Position numbers and translations under genes: made by a program. Below the pieces are notes generated by a model. The model worked only from the letters and a program-made list of their open reading frames with translations. It was not told where the DNA came from and did not search any database. 5,670 nt of DNA from Bacteroidota bacterium. Its GTDB lineage: Bacteria; Bacteroidota; Bacteroidia; Bacteroidales; SZUA-534. Below are positions 1 to 5,670 of this stretch, piece after piece. Location of the stretch: NCBI GenBank assembly GCA_020047835.1, contig JAIFNJ010000080.1, positions 1-5,670 of the forward strand. Reading direction: 5' to 3'. Within the stretch, counting starts at the first letter, position 1; each line of letters opens with the position of its first letter.

Positions 1-2
1 GT

Positions 3-2840
3 CAAGTACCTTTTACTTCCGAAAGCCTAAGCAAAAGCCCTTTTAGGTTTGATTTGCTTCAAAAAGGTGAAATAGTTATAAACGATCGGGTAATTGTCCG
101 TCCCGATAGCATTGAGGTCACCGTGGAAATGCGAACCAAGATGATGCCCGATGGCACGTATCAATCGATTTATCGTGATATTACAGAGCGCAAACTGAAT
201 GAAGCCAATTTGCGCAAATCGGAACAAATGCTCCAAACGGTTTTGGATAATTTTCCGGGTGTTGTTTTTTGGAAAGATAAACAGTCGAATTATTTAGGGT
301 GTAATCATTTATTTGCCTTAGGGGCGGGATTAAATAATTCAGCCGAAATTGTTGGGAAAAACGATTTCGATTTTCCTTGGAGTAAAACCGAAGCAGAGAA
401 ATACCGGACCGATGATAAGCAAGTTATTGAAAGTGGCAAATCCAAACTTCATGAAGTTGAAATGCAACATCAGAATTATGGGAAAGTAGTTTGGTTCGAT
501 ACCAGCAAAATCGCATTGCGTGATCCAAAAGGACAAGTGATTGGTGTAATAGGAGTTTCCAATGATATTACTGACAGAATGATAGCCGAAAAAGCCTTGC
601 ACGATAGTGAGGAAAGCTATCGGACTGTAGTTTCCAATACTCCCTTGGTAACATTTAAAATTAATAAAGATGGGGTTTTTACACTTTCGGAAGGAAAGGG
701 TTTGGCAAAAATAGGTTTAAAACCTGGCCAGGTAGTAGGATTGTCGGCCTATGATTTGTATCATGATTATCCTTCCATAGTTGAAAACATTAAGCTGGCA
801 CTTACTGGGAAGGTTCAACGGCATGAGATAGAAGTGCAAGGAGTAGTGTTTGATGTGGTTTACTCCCCAATAGTTGATAATGAAGGCAATGTTTTAGAAA
901 TAATCGGCGTTTCGAACGATATTACAGAGCGCAAGATGGCTGAACAAGCATCTCAGGAAAGTGAAGAACGGCTAAGAGCGATTACGGAGAGTGTTCCTGA
1001 TATAATTACTGAGTTGGACCGGAAGGGAACCATTTTGTATATGAGTCGGGTTTTACCGGGGTTTACATTGGATGAGGTTATTGGAAAAAACTTCTGCGAT
1101 TGGGTAGCACCCGAATATCATTCAATAATGATGGAAAGCCTTGATAAGGTTTTTAAGGAATCGGTTCAGCAAACCTACCAAATACCAGGGATGGGAACCA
1201 AAGGTGAAATGCGCTGGTACCGTTCTAGACTTTCGCCAATATATATTGGAGGTAAAGTAAAAAATGTAGTTTTGATAACAACAGATATTACAGAACAGAA
1301 AAAAGTTGAAACTGAAATATTAAAAGAAAAACATTTTAACGAAAAACTGCTGGATAGTTTACCTGTAATTTTTTATTTATACGATAAAGACCTCCGCCTT
1401 TGCAAATGGAATAAAAAACATGTCGATGAACTGGGTTATAACCCTGATGAACTCGATGGATTCCCGGTTGAAAATTGGCATCAATTAGACGAAGCAAAGA
1501 CCTTGGTAAAAAGCAGTATCCAACATGTGTTGGAGAACAATACCTTCATCAGTATTGAAGCAACTCTTTATCATAAAAATGGTGAAGGTATACCTTATTT
1601 ACTTACCGGAGTGAGGTTTGATTCAGCGGAAGGGCCAATGCTTATGGGTGTTGGTGTGAATATTACGAATCTTAAAAATGTAGAAAAAGAACTTATTAAA
1701 GCCAAAGAAAAAGCGGAGGAGAGCGACCGATTAAAAACCGCCTTTTTACAAAACATGAGCCACGAGATACGCACTCCCATGAACGCTATTATGGGATTTT
1801 CTGAACTTATTGTACAATATTACAACGATAAGCCAAAACTCGAAAAATTTGCAGAAATCATCAATCAACGCAGTAACGATTTACTCGATATTATAAATGA
1901 TATTCTAGATATTGCAAAGATTGAATCGGTGCAAATACCTATTAATGTGGAAGCCTGCAATTTGAATGAGTTATTTGGCGAACTAACTGCTTTTTTTGCA
2001 GAATACCAGGTACGCAGCAGTAAGCAGCATATTGAGTTTCGCCTGCAAACCCAGTGTAACCCCTTTGAAAGCAACATTGCCACCGACAAGGTAAAGTTGA
2101 AACAAATATTCATAAACTTAATTAGCAATGCATTTAAATTTACCGATTCTGGTTCCATTTTAGGTGGGTGTAAATTTGATGGTAAGCACAACCTCATTTT
2201 TTATGTCTCTGATACCGGAATAGGCATTCCTTTGGATAAGCAGGATATAGTTTTTGAACGTTTTACTCAGCTAAATCCAGGAGAAAAAAAATTGGTAAGT
2301 GGTACCGGTTTGGGTTTGTCAATTGTAAAAGGTTTGGTAACTCTGCTGGGAGGCGAGATATTTGTGGAATCAGAAGTAGGCAAAGGTACCACATTTTCTT
2401 TTACAATTCCTTACCAAACAATTCAACCCATTGACTACAAACCTTTAGTTATAGAAAAAACTGTGGAACTTCAATTTTCCGGTATTACCATTCTCATTGT
2501 TGAAGACGATAAACCGAATGCGGAATATCTGAAAGAAATATTATCCATTGCCGGATTTAACTTGATCCGGACCGAATATGGGAATGAGGCGGTTAAAATT
2601 GCCATTTCGGGTAAAGTTGACTTAGTGTTAATGGATGTTCGCTTGCCCGATATGGATGGCTATGAAGCAACCCGCCAAATTCGACAGAGCAAACCCAACT
2701 TAAAAATTATTGCACAAACGGCCTATGCTTCGCATCAGGAAAGGCAAAAAGCGCTGGATTCCGGCTGCAACGACTATATTAGCAAACCCATAAACAAGAA
2801 TTTATTGATGACTATGATTAGCCATCTTTTACAAAAATGA
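3..2840 (+). CDS. Multi-PAS hybrid sensor histidine kinase with C-terminal receiver (5' end outside window)
   Basis: Sensor kinase expected to autophosphorylate on His and pass the phosphate to its own receiver. The frame is open from the left edge; the first possible start (TTG at 54) lies inside a PAS domain, so the true start is upstream. 945 codons are visible. Order by nucleotide: PAS tail to about 194; four PAS domains at about 225-575, 610-930, 960-1296 and 1325-1675, the first three and the tail ending in D-I-T-[ED]-x; a short charged helix; HisKA with M-S-H-E-I-R-T-P (phospho-acceptor His at 1761-1763); HATPase with N-box (Asn 2127-2129), G1 D-T-G-I-G-I (from 2211) and G2 G-T-G-L-G-L (from 2301); receiver with acidic E-D-D (from 2502), phospho-acceptor Asp 2634-2636, Thr 2718-2720 and Lys 2784-2786. 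All key residues are present. No membrane segment, HPt or DNA-binding domain is visible, so it is probably cytoplasmic and must pass phosphate to a separate partner. The ligand is unknown. A second PAS kinase follows 39 nt downstream, perhaps co-transcribed. Confidence 0.95.
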   Translation, partial: QVPFTSESLSKSPFRFDLLQKGEIVINDRVIVRPDSIEVTVEMRTKMMPDGTYQSIYRDITERKLNEANLRKSEQMLQTVLDNFPGVVFWKDKQSNYLGCNHLFALGAGLNNSAEIVGKNDFDFPWSKTEAEKYRTDDKQVIESGKSKLHEVEMQHQNYGKVVWFDTSKIALRDPKGQVIGVIGVSNDITDRMIAEKALHDSEESYRTVVSNTPLVTFKINKDGVFTLSEGKGLAKIGLKPGQVVGLSAYDLYHDYPSIVENIKLALTGKVQRHEIEVQGVVFDVVYSPIVDNEGNVLEIIGVSNDITERKMAEQASQESEERLRAITESVPDIITELDRKGTILYMSRVLPGFTLDEVIGKNFCDWVAPEYHSIMMESLDKVFKESVQQTYQIPGMGTKGEMRWYRSRLSPIYIGGKVKNVVLITTDITEQKKVETEILKEKHFNEKLLDSLPVIFYLYDKDLRLCKWNKKHVDELGYNPDELDGFPVENWHQLDEAKTLVKSSIQHVLENNTFISIEATLYHKNGEGIPYLLTGVRFDSAEGPMLMGVGVNITNLKNVEKELIKAKEKAEESDRLKTAFLQNMSHEIRTPMNAIMGFSELIVQYYNDKPKLEKFAEIINQRSNDLLDIINDILDIAKIESVQIPINVEACNLNELFGELTAFFAEYQVRSSKQHIEFRLQTQCNPFESNIATDKVKLKQIFINLISNAFKFTDSGSILGGCKFDGKHNLIFYVSDTGIGIPLDKQDIVFERFTQLNPGEKKLVSGTGLGLSIVKGLVTLLGGEIFVESEVGKGTTFSFTIPYQTIQPIDYKPLVIEKTVELQFSGITILIVEDDKPNAEYLKEILSIAGFNLIRTEYGNEAVKIAISGKVDLVLMDVRLPDMDGYEATRQIRQSKPNLKIIAQTAYASHQERQKALDSGCNDYISKPINKNLLMTMISHLLQK

Positions 2841-3032
2841 GCGGTTTCTCAAGTTCTCATTAAATTATAATTAGCAGCAATGAACCATCAATATAAAACT
2901 AAAGAAGAACTTTTAAAAGAGCTAAAGGAATTGCAGCTGGAGCATGAATCTTTAAAGGAATCTTACTTAAAACAAGTTTCAAGTCATTTATCTGCCGAAA
3001 TAGAGAGCAAACAAATAGAGGAAACTCTTTGC

Positions 3033-3800
3033 AACGAAAGGCTGTTGCTTCGCACACTTATTGATAGCATTCCCGATTCAATCTATTCAAAAGACCTATC
3101 AGGCCGAAAGACATTGGCAAATAAAGCCGAATTGCACTACCTAGGAGCTGATTCTGAAGTTGAAGTATTGGGCAAAGATGATTTTGCCTTTTATCCAAAG
3201 GAACTGGCCGAAATGTTTTGTATGGAAGATAATGCAGTGCTTCAATCCGGGAATCCTGTGCTTGATAAAGAAGGATTCATTTTCAACAAGAATGGTCAAA
3301 AAAGTTGGGTGCTTTCATCCAAACTGCCCTTGCGGAACCAGGATGGGCAAATCGTAGGTTTAATTGGGGTCACCCGTAATATTACCGAAAAGAAGCAAGC
3401 CGAAGAAGCCCTTTTCAACAAACAATTACTGCTCCGTACTCTTATTGACAATATTCCGGATTCAATATATTCCAAAGACCATTTATCTAGAAAAACACTG
3501 GCCAATATAGCTGACATAATTAATTCGGGGGTTAAATCAGAGTCAGAGGTTTTGGGCAAAGATGATTTTGCCGTTTATCCAAAAGAATTGGCCGAACGAT
3601 TTTTTGCTGATGATCAAATAATCTTTCAAACAGGAAAGCCTGTCATTAACAGGGAAGAATATGTTCTGGATCAGAATGGACAAAAGCGTTGGCTGCTTTC
3701 TTCGAAACTTCCACTGCATAACCAAGAGGGCGAAATTATTGGTTTGGTTGGCATTGGCCGCGATATTACCGAACGCAGAAAGGCAGAACAGGAATTAAAA
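3033..3800 (+). repeat. Tandem duplication of a 128-codon PAS unit
   Basis: Two adjacent units, 3033-3416 and 3417-3800, encode PAS domains of exactly 128 residues that align without gaps. By eye about 77 of 128 residues match (about 60 %). Conserved blocks include L-L-L-R-T-L-I-D, I-P-D-S-I-Y-S-K-D, E-V-L-G-K-D-D-F-A, Y-P-K-E-L-A-E, N-G-Q-K and L-S-S-K-L-P-L. The first PAS domain of the upstream hybrid kinase (about 225-575) has a related pattern (G-K-N-D-F-D-F near its middle), so the three may share a source. This is an in-gene domain duplication that has diverged, not a recent exact repeat. Confidence 0.85.
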
Positions 3801-4007
3801 TTTAAAAACGAGCAACTGGTAAAAGCAAATTCCGACAAAGACCGGTTCATGTCAATTCTGGCTCACGATTTAAGAAGCCCTTTTAACACCATTTTGGGAT
3901 TTTTGCAACTGTTAGCTGAAAATATAAGGTATTACGATATGGATACCATTGAACAGCAGATAAAACTCGTGAACGAATCAGCACAAAATACTTACCATTT
4001 GCTCGAC

Positions 4008-4023
4008 GATATTTTAAGATATT
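4008..4023 (+). other. Deletion junction disrupting the second kinase
   Basis: Upstream of about 4014 the kinase reads in the frame of the ATG at 2880; from 4018 it reads in the +1 frame relative to that, with a TAA at 4015-4017 in between. From the phospho-acceptor His codon (3864) to the N-box Asn codon (4147) is 283 nt, 94 codons plus one base, against 122 codons for the same interval in the intact kinase upstream. The second HisKA helix and start of the connector are missing. I estimate about 70 nt lost, by memory of related kinases rather than by alignment. The hexamer GATATT occurs on both sides (4008-4013 and 4018-4023), a possible trace of a short-repeat event. Confidence 0.7.
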
Positions 4024-4443
4024 ATAGGAATTCTAAAACCCAACGCTGATGCAAAAAAAATAGGCCTTAATTATTCCTCCATTGAAGAAATCGCTGTTTG
4101 GGCAGATATTGATATGTTAAAAACTATTTTGCGGAACCTGATTTCAAATGCCATAAAATTCACCAATCCGGGAGGGCGAATCTATGTTATTGCGGAAGCA
4201 GACAAAACAGCAATTACCATTTCAGTTTCCGACAATGGAGTAGGAATAGCACCTGAAGTGAAAAACCAGTTATTTGATATTTCGCAAACCCATACTACCA
4301 ATGGAACGGCAAGTGAAAGTGGAACCGGATTGGGATTATTTCTTTGCAAAGATTTTGTTGAAAAACATGGTGGCAAAATTTGGGTTGAAAGTGCAGAGGG
4401 GAAAGGGAGTACTTTTAATTTTACCTTGGAAGCATTGCATTGA
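4018..4443 (+). pseudogene. HATPase domain of the same kinase, 3' part out of frame
   Basis: The catalytic domain that belongs to the kinase starting at 2880, now in a different frame. This frame is closed by TAA at 4015-4017 and kinase-like from the next codon: D-I-I-G-I-L-K-P-N-A-D-A-K-K leads into a typical connector strand and W-A-D-I-D-M-L. Then come the N-box L-R-N-L-I-S-N-A-I-K-F (Asn 4147-4149), G1 D-N-G-V-G-I (from 4231), G2 G-T-G-L-G-L (from 4321) and the terminal G-K-G-S-T-F-N-F-T-L. The first ATG (4114) falls inside the domain, at the Met of D-M-L-K, and has no ribosome-binding-like sequence, so independent translation of a folded product looks unlikely. The ATP-binding motifs look uncorrupted, suggesting a recent disruption. 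The gene converges on purN with a 22-nt gap. Confidence 0.8.
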
Positions 4444-4465
4444 ACTATAGATATACTACAAAAAA

Positions 4466-5044
4466 TTATGCACTGTTTCCCTTTAACAACAATCGTTCTA
4501 TCTCTTTTGGAAAGTGCTCATATTCCAAAGCATGCACTTTATATGCCACATCATCAGGATTATCTGTTGTAAGGACTTCTACCTTGGCTTGAAATAGAAT
4601 ATTACCCTTGTCATATTCTCCATTTACAAAGTGAATGGTAATACCGCTTTCCTTTTCGTGATTCGCTACCACCGCTTCGTGAACCTTGCTTCCATACATG
4701 CCTTTACCACCATATTTTGGCAACAACGCCGGATGGATGTTAATGATGCGGTTCGGGAAAGCTGCAATTAATGAATCGGGTATCAACCATAAAAACCCGG
4801 CCAATACCACCAAATCAATTGCATCCTCAATTAATAAATCAACAATTTTTGTGGTTTGGTAAAATTGCTCACGGGTAAATACTTTCGCCGGAATATTCAG
4901 ATTTTTTGCCCGTTCCAAAACATAGGCATCCTTTTTATTTGATAGAATCAGGCTAACCTCAACCGTTGGGTGTCCTTTAAAATACTGGGCAATATTCTCC
5001 ACATTGGTTCCCGAACCGGAGGCAAAAAGTGCTATTTTATACAT
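4466..5044 (-). CDS. purN: Phosphoribosylglycinamide formyltransferase (GART), folate-dependent
   Basis: Transfers a formyl group from 10-formyltetrahydrofolate to glycinamide ribonucleotide, the third step of de novo purine synthesis, in the cytoplasm. The 192-residue length suits bacterial PurN. Visible motifs: N-terminal phosphate-binding loop A-S-G-S-G-T-N (residues 8-14); L-A-G-F (81-84); I-N-I-H-P-A-L-L-P with catalytic Asn102 and His104; the loop K-Y-G-G-K-G-M-Y-G (110-118), a variant I associate with Bacteroidota; and G-I-T-I-H-F-V-N with E-Y-D-K-G, where Asp145 matches the catalytic Asp of E. coli PurN. The start is the ATG just ahead of the Y-K-I-A-L-F-A-S strand; upstream is A-rich with no Shine-Dalgarno. 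It is convergent with the broken kinase and on the same strand as the upstream rnhA, but 367 nt away, so it probably has its own promoter. Confidence 0.97.
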   Translation of the reverse strand: MYKIALFASGSGTNVENIAQYFKGHPTVEVSLILSNKKDAYVLERAKNLNIPAKVFTREQFYQTTKIVDLLIEDAIDLVVLAGFLWLIPDSLIAAFPNRIINIHPALLPKYGGKGMYGSKVHEAVVANHEKESGITIHFVNGEYDKGNILFQAKVEVLTTDNPDDVAYKVHALEYEHFPKEIERLLLKGNSA

Positions 5045-5086
5045 GGTACTTGTTCTTTTTCGAAATATCAGTTTTTACACTTGTTA

Positions 5087-5104
5087 TTCCTGTGCTAGCA
5101 GGAA
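5087..5104 (-). promoter_or_regulatory. 18-nt palindrome in the purN leader
   Basis: TTCCTG (5087-5092) and CAGGAA (5099-5104) are perfect 6-bp arms around TGCTAG. An extra T-G pairing on the + strand could leave a 4-nt loop. It lies 43-60 nt upstream of the purN start, between that start and the promoter candidate, so it could be a leader hairpin or an operator. Its role is unknown and it could be chance. Confidence 0.35.
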
Positions 5105-5130
5105 TCTATTGTTGTTTAGTTGAATGTATT

Positions 5131-5158
5131 TAAATGTATTATTTTGGCTATTCTACAA
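5131..5158 (-). promoter_or_regulatory. Possible Bacteroidota-type promoter for purN
   Basis: Read on the - strand, TTG (5158-5156) is followed after 17 nt by TACATTTA (5138-5131). The Bacteroidota consensus is TTG at -33 and TAnnTTTG at -7 with a spacer near 17-23 nt, so only the last base of the -7 box differs. It would start transcription about 80 nt before the purN ATG. In sequence this AT-rich such a match is easily accidental. Confidence 0.3.
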
Positions 5159-5192
5159 AATGTAAGGAAACAGTTTTAGTACATTATAAAGT

Positions 5193-5318
5193 ATCCTCCC
5201 CAACCCTCCTTTATCAAAGGAGGGAGTAGGTCCGCCCTTGAGCATAAATATTACAGCAATGCTCAATCTGTGCATTCTCCCTTGCTTGCAGGGGAGATGT
5301 CGACAGACAGAGGGGTAA
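5193..5318. repeat. Structured non-coding block with three consecutive hairpins, likely interspersed repeat
   Basis: Hairpin 1: CCCTCCTTT (5204-5212) with AAAGGAGGG (5216-5224), 9 perfect pairs and a 3-nt loop. Hairpin 2: TTGAGCAT (5238-5245) with ATGCTCAA (5259-5266), 8 perfect pairs and a 13-nt loop. Hairpin 3: 5276-5285 with 5288-5297, nine Watson-Crick pairs plus one T-G. The block is richer in G and C than its AT-rich flanks and carries C-rich and G-rich runs at its left and right ends (CCTCCCC at 5195-5201, GAGGGG at 5310-5315). AAAGT occurs at both edges (5188-5192, 5319-5323), possibly but not convincingly a target duplication. From memory, CCTCC/GGAGG palindromes with a GTCGAC segment recur between genes in Bacteroidota genomes; this is unverified. 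No T-run follows hairpin 1 on either strand, so a simple terminator is unlikely. Exact edges are uncertain. Confidence 0.55.
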
Positions 5319-5329
5319 AAAGTCATATT

Positions 5330-5344
5330 AACAAAACTTTTGTT
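5330..5344. repeat. AT-rich 15-nt palindrome downstream of rnhA
   Basis: AACAAAA (5330-5336) and TTTTGTT (5338-5344) are perfect 7-nt arms around one C. As RNA it would form only a weak A-U stem. It lies about 70 nt past the rnhA stop on the - strand and just outside the three-hairpin block. No role can be assigned. Confidence 0.3.
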
Positions 5345-5411
5345 TTCCACTATAAATGTCGAAAAGCCGTTATTCCAAAACTTACCAATAAATATATAGT
5401 TACTTAACTCT

Positions 5412-5670
5412 TCAAAAAAGTTCCCCATCGGAACTTCCATTTTCATAGGCTTCATCAATCAAAAGTGTTTTCTTTTTTGATGCTTCCACGGCCAATTGGT
5501 CGCATCGTTCATTTTCGGGAATCCCTGCATGCCCTTTCACCCAGTGGAATCTTACCTGATGATTGGGATACACCTTCAGAAACCGCCTCCACAAATCTTC
5601 GTTTTTCTTTTTCTTAAAATTTATTTTTACCCAACTTTTAAGCCAGCCTTTTTCAACGGAATCAATCACA
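5412..5670 (-). CDS. rnhA: Ribonuclease HI, C-terminal half (5' end outside window)
   Basis: RNase HI cleaves the RNA strand of RNA-DNA hybrids, including R-loops and replication primers, with divalent metals. About 85 codons are visible, a little over half of a protein usually near 150 residues. The frame is open to the right edge; the GTG at 5667-5669 is most likely an internal Val (of T-D-S-x-Y-V-I-D), not a start. Motifs: V-I-D-S-V, matching the helix right after the third catalytic Asp; the basic segment W-V-K-I-N-F-K-K-K-K, matching the substrate-binding basic protrusion; N-E-D-L-W; and W-V-K-G-H-A-G-I-P-E-N-E-R-C-D, with the His and Asp equivalent to E. coli His124 and Asp134. The other catalytic acids lie off-window. 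After the core, a C-terminal tail rich in Glu and Asp ends at the TGA at 5412-5414. purN follows on the same strand after 367 nt. Confidence 0.95.
   Translation of the reverse strand, partial: VIDSVEKGWLKSWVKINFKKKKNEDLWRRFLKVYPNHQVRFHWVKGHAGIPENERCDQLAVEASKKKTLLIDEAYENGSSDGELF

Larger units (their letters stand above)
2880..4049 (+). pseudogene. PAS-PAS-HisKA sensor kinase, 5' part of a frame-disrupted gene
   Basis: N-terminal 389 codons of a second sensor kinase. The ATG follows an A-rich stretch with no Shine-Dalgarno, as usual in Bacteroidota. Residues 1 to about 50 are rich in Glu, Lys and Leu and likely form a coiled coil. Two PAS domains follow (about 52-179 and 180-307), each with L-L-L-R-T-L-I-D near the start, G-K-D-D-F-A in the middle and I-T-E at the end. 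The HisKA helix has A-H-D-L-R-S-P with phospho-acceptor His at residue 329. Homology ends at L-L-D-D-I-L (to about 4014); the remaining dozen codons look like out-of-frame junk before the TGA at 4047-4049. No ATPase domain is in this frame, so the product could not autophosphorylate. The missing domain lies immediately downstream in another frame, so I read this as the 5' half of a pseudogene. A functional truncated PAS/DHp protein is possible but less likely. Confidence 0.8.
5045..5411. other. Gene-free spacer between rnhA and purN
   Basis: These 367 nt carry no credible gene. From the purN side they hold an 18-nt palindrome (5087-5104), an AT-rich stretch with a weak promoter candidate (5131-5158), a GC-richer three-hairpin block (about 5193-5318), a 15-nt AT-rich palindrome (5330-5344) and further AT-rich sequence up to the rnhA stop. 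No clear intrinsic terminator (GC stem plus T-run) follows rnhA on the - strand. Confidence 0.75.

Noticed and set aside
177..934. Identical 17-nt stretch at 177-193 and 918-934
   Set aside because: Both copies encode the D-I-T-E-R-K end of PAS domains in the same gene; it reflects domain and codon similarity, not a mobile or regulatory repeat.
1865..2197. 110-codon open frame antisense to the hybrid kinase, with similar antisense frames elsewhere
   Set aside because: It lies opposite the conserved HisKA-HATPase coding sequence and has no recognisable domain; it is a shadow of the real gene.
4053..4060. Run of eight A as a programmed frameshift site that would restore the kinase
   Set aside because: The upstream frame already stops at 4047-4049, before the run, and the lost frame starts at 4018, so slippage here cannot join the halves; sequence is also missing.
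4114..4443. Independent small HATPase gene starting at ATG 4114
   Set aside because: Kinase homology in this frame extends back to 4018, the ATG sits inside a conserved D-M-L-K segment, and no ribosome-binding sequence precedes it.
4436..4472. Bidirectional terminator between the kinase remnant and purN
   Set aside because: Only a 5-bp TGCAT/ATGCA match with a 27-nt loop is present, with no GC-rich stem.
5204..5224. Hairpin 1 as an intrinsic terminator for rnhA
   Set aside because: On the - strand the stem is followed by G-rich sequence rather than a T-run, and it is nearly 190 nt past the rnhA stop.
5153..5458. 101-codon open frame on the - strand between purN and rnhA
   Set aside because: It overlaps the end of rnhA out of frame, runs straight through the hairpin block, and its sequence is low-quality with no recognisable domain; it looks like a chance frame across a non-coding repeat.

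Overview
The window is AT-rich and looks like the chromosome of a Bacteroidota (Bacteroidetes) bacterium, probably a free-living or environmental one. The clues are multi-PAS histidine kinases with repeated D-I-T-E-R-K linkers, start codons preceded by A-rich rather than Shine-Dalgarno sequence, a PurN with the Y-G-G-K-G-M-Y-G form of the active-site loop, and a nearby RNase HI gene. This assignment is inference from sequence style; no search was run.

Left part (3-4443, + strand): two PAS-type sensor kinase genes in tandem, 39 nt apart. The first enters from beyond the left edge. It is a hybrid kinase with the tail of one PAS domain, four more PAS domains, HisKA, HATPase and a C-terminal receiver; all visible phosphotransfer residues are present and it has no output domain. 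The second gene (coiled coil, two nearly identical PAS domains, HisKA, HATPase) is broken. Its frame changes at about 4014-4018, where roughly 70 nt of the HisKA-HATPase connector appear to be missing. The 5' part ends at a stop at 4047-4049, and the catalytic domain continues in another frame to 4443 without a credible start of its own.

Right part (4466-5670, - strand): purN (purine biosynthesis), convergent with the kinases across a 22-nt gap, and the C-terminal half of an RNase HI gene (rnhA) that runs off the right edge. They are separated by 367 nt without a credible gene. This gap holds a purN-proximal hairpin, a weak promoter candidate, a GC-richer block with three consecutive hairpins (about 5193-5318) that looks like an interspersed non-coding repeat, and a small AT-rich palindrome.

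The two halves are functionally unrelated: signal transduction on one side, housekeeping on the other. I see no CRISPR array, tRNA, rRNA, transposase or defence system. The most informative signals are the decayed second kinase and the structured intergenic block.
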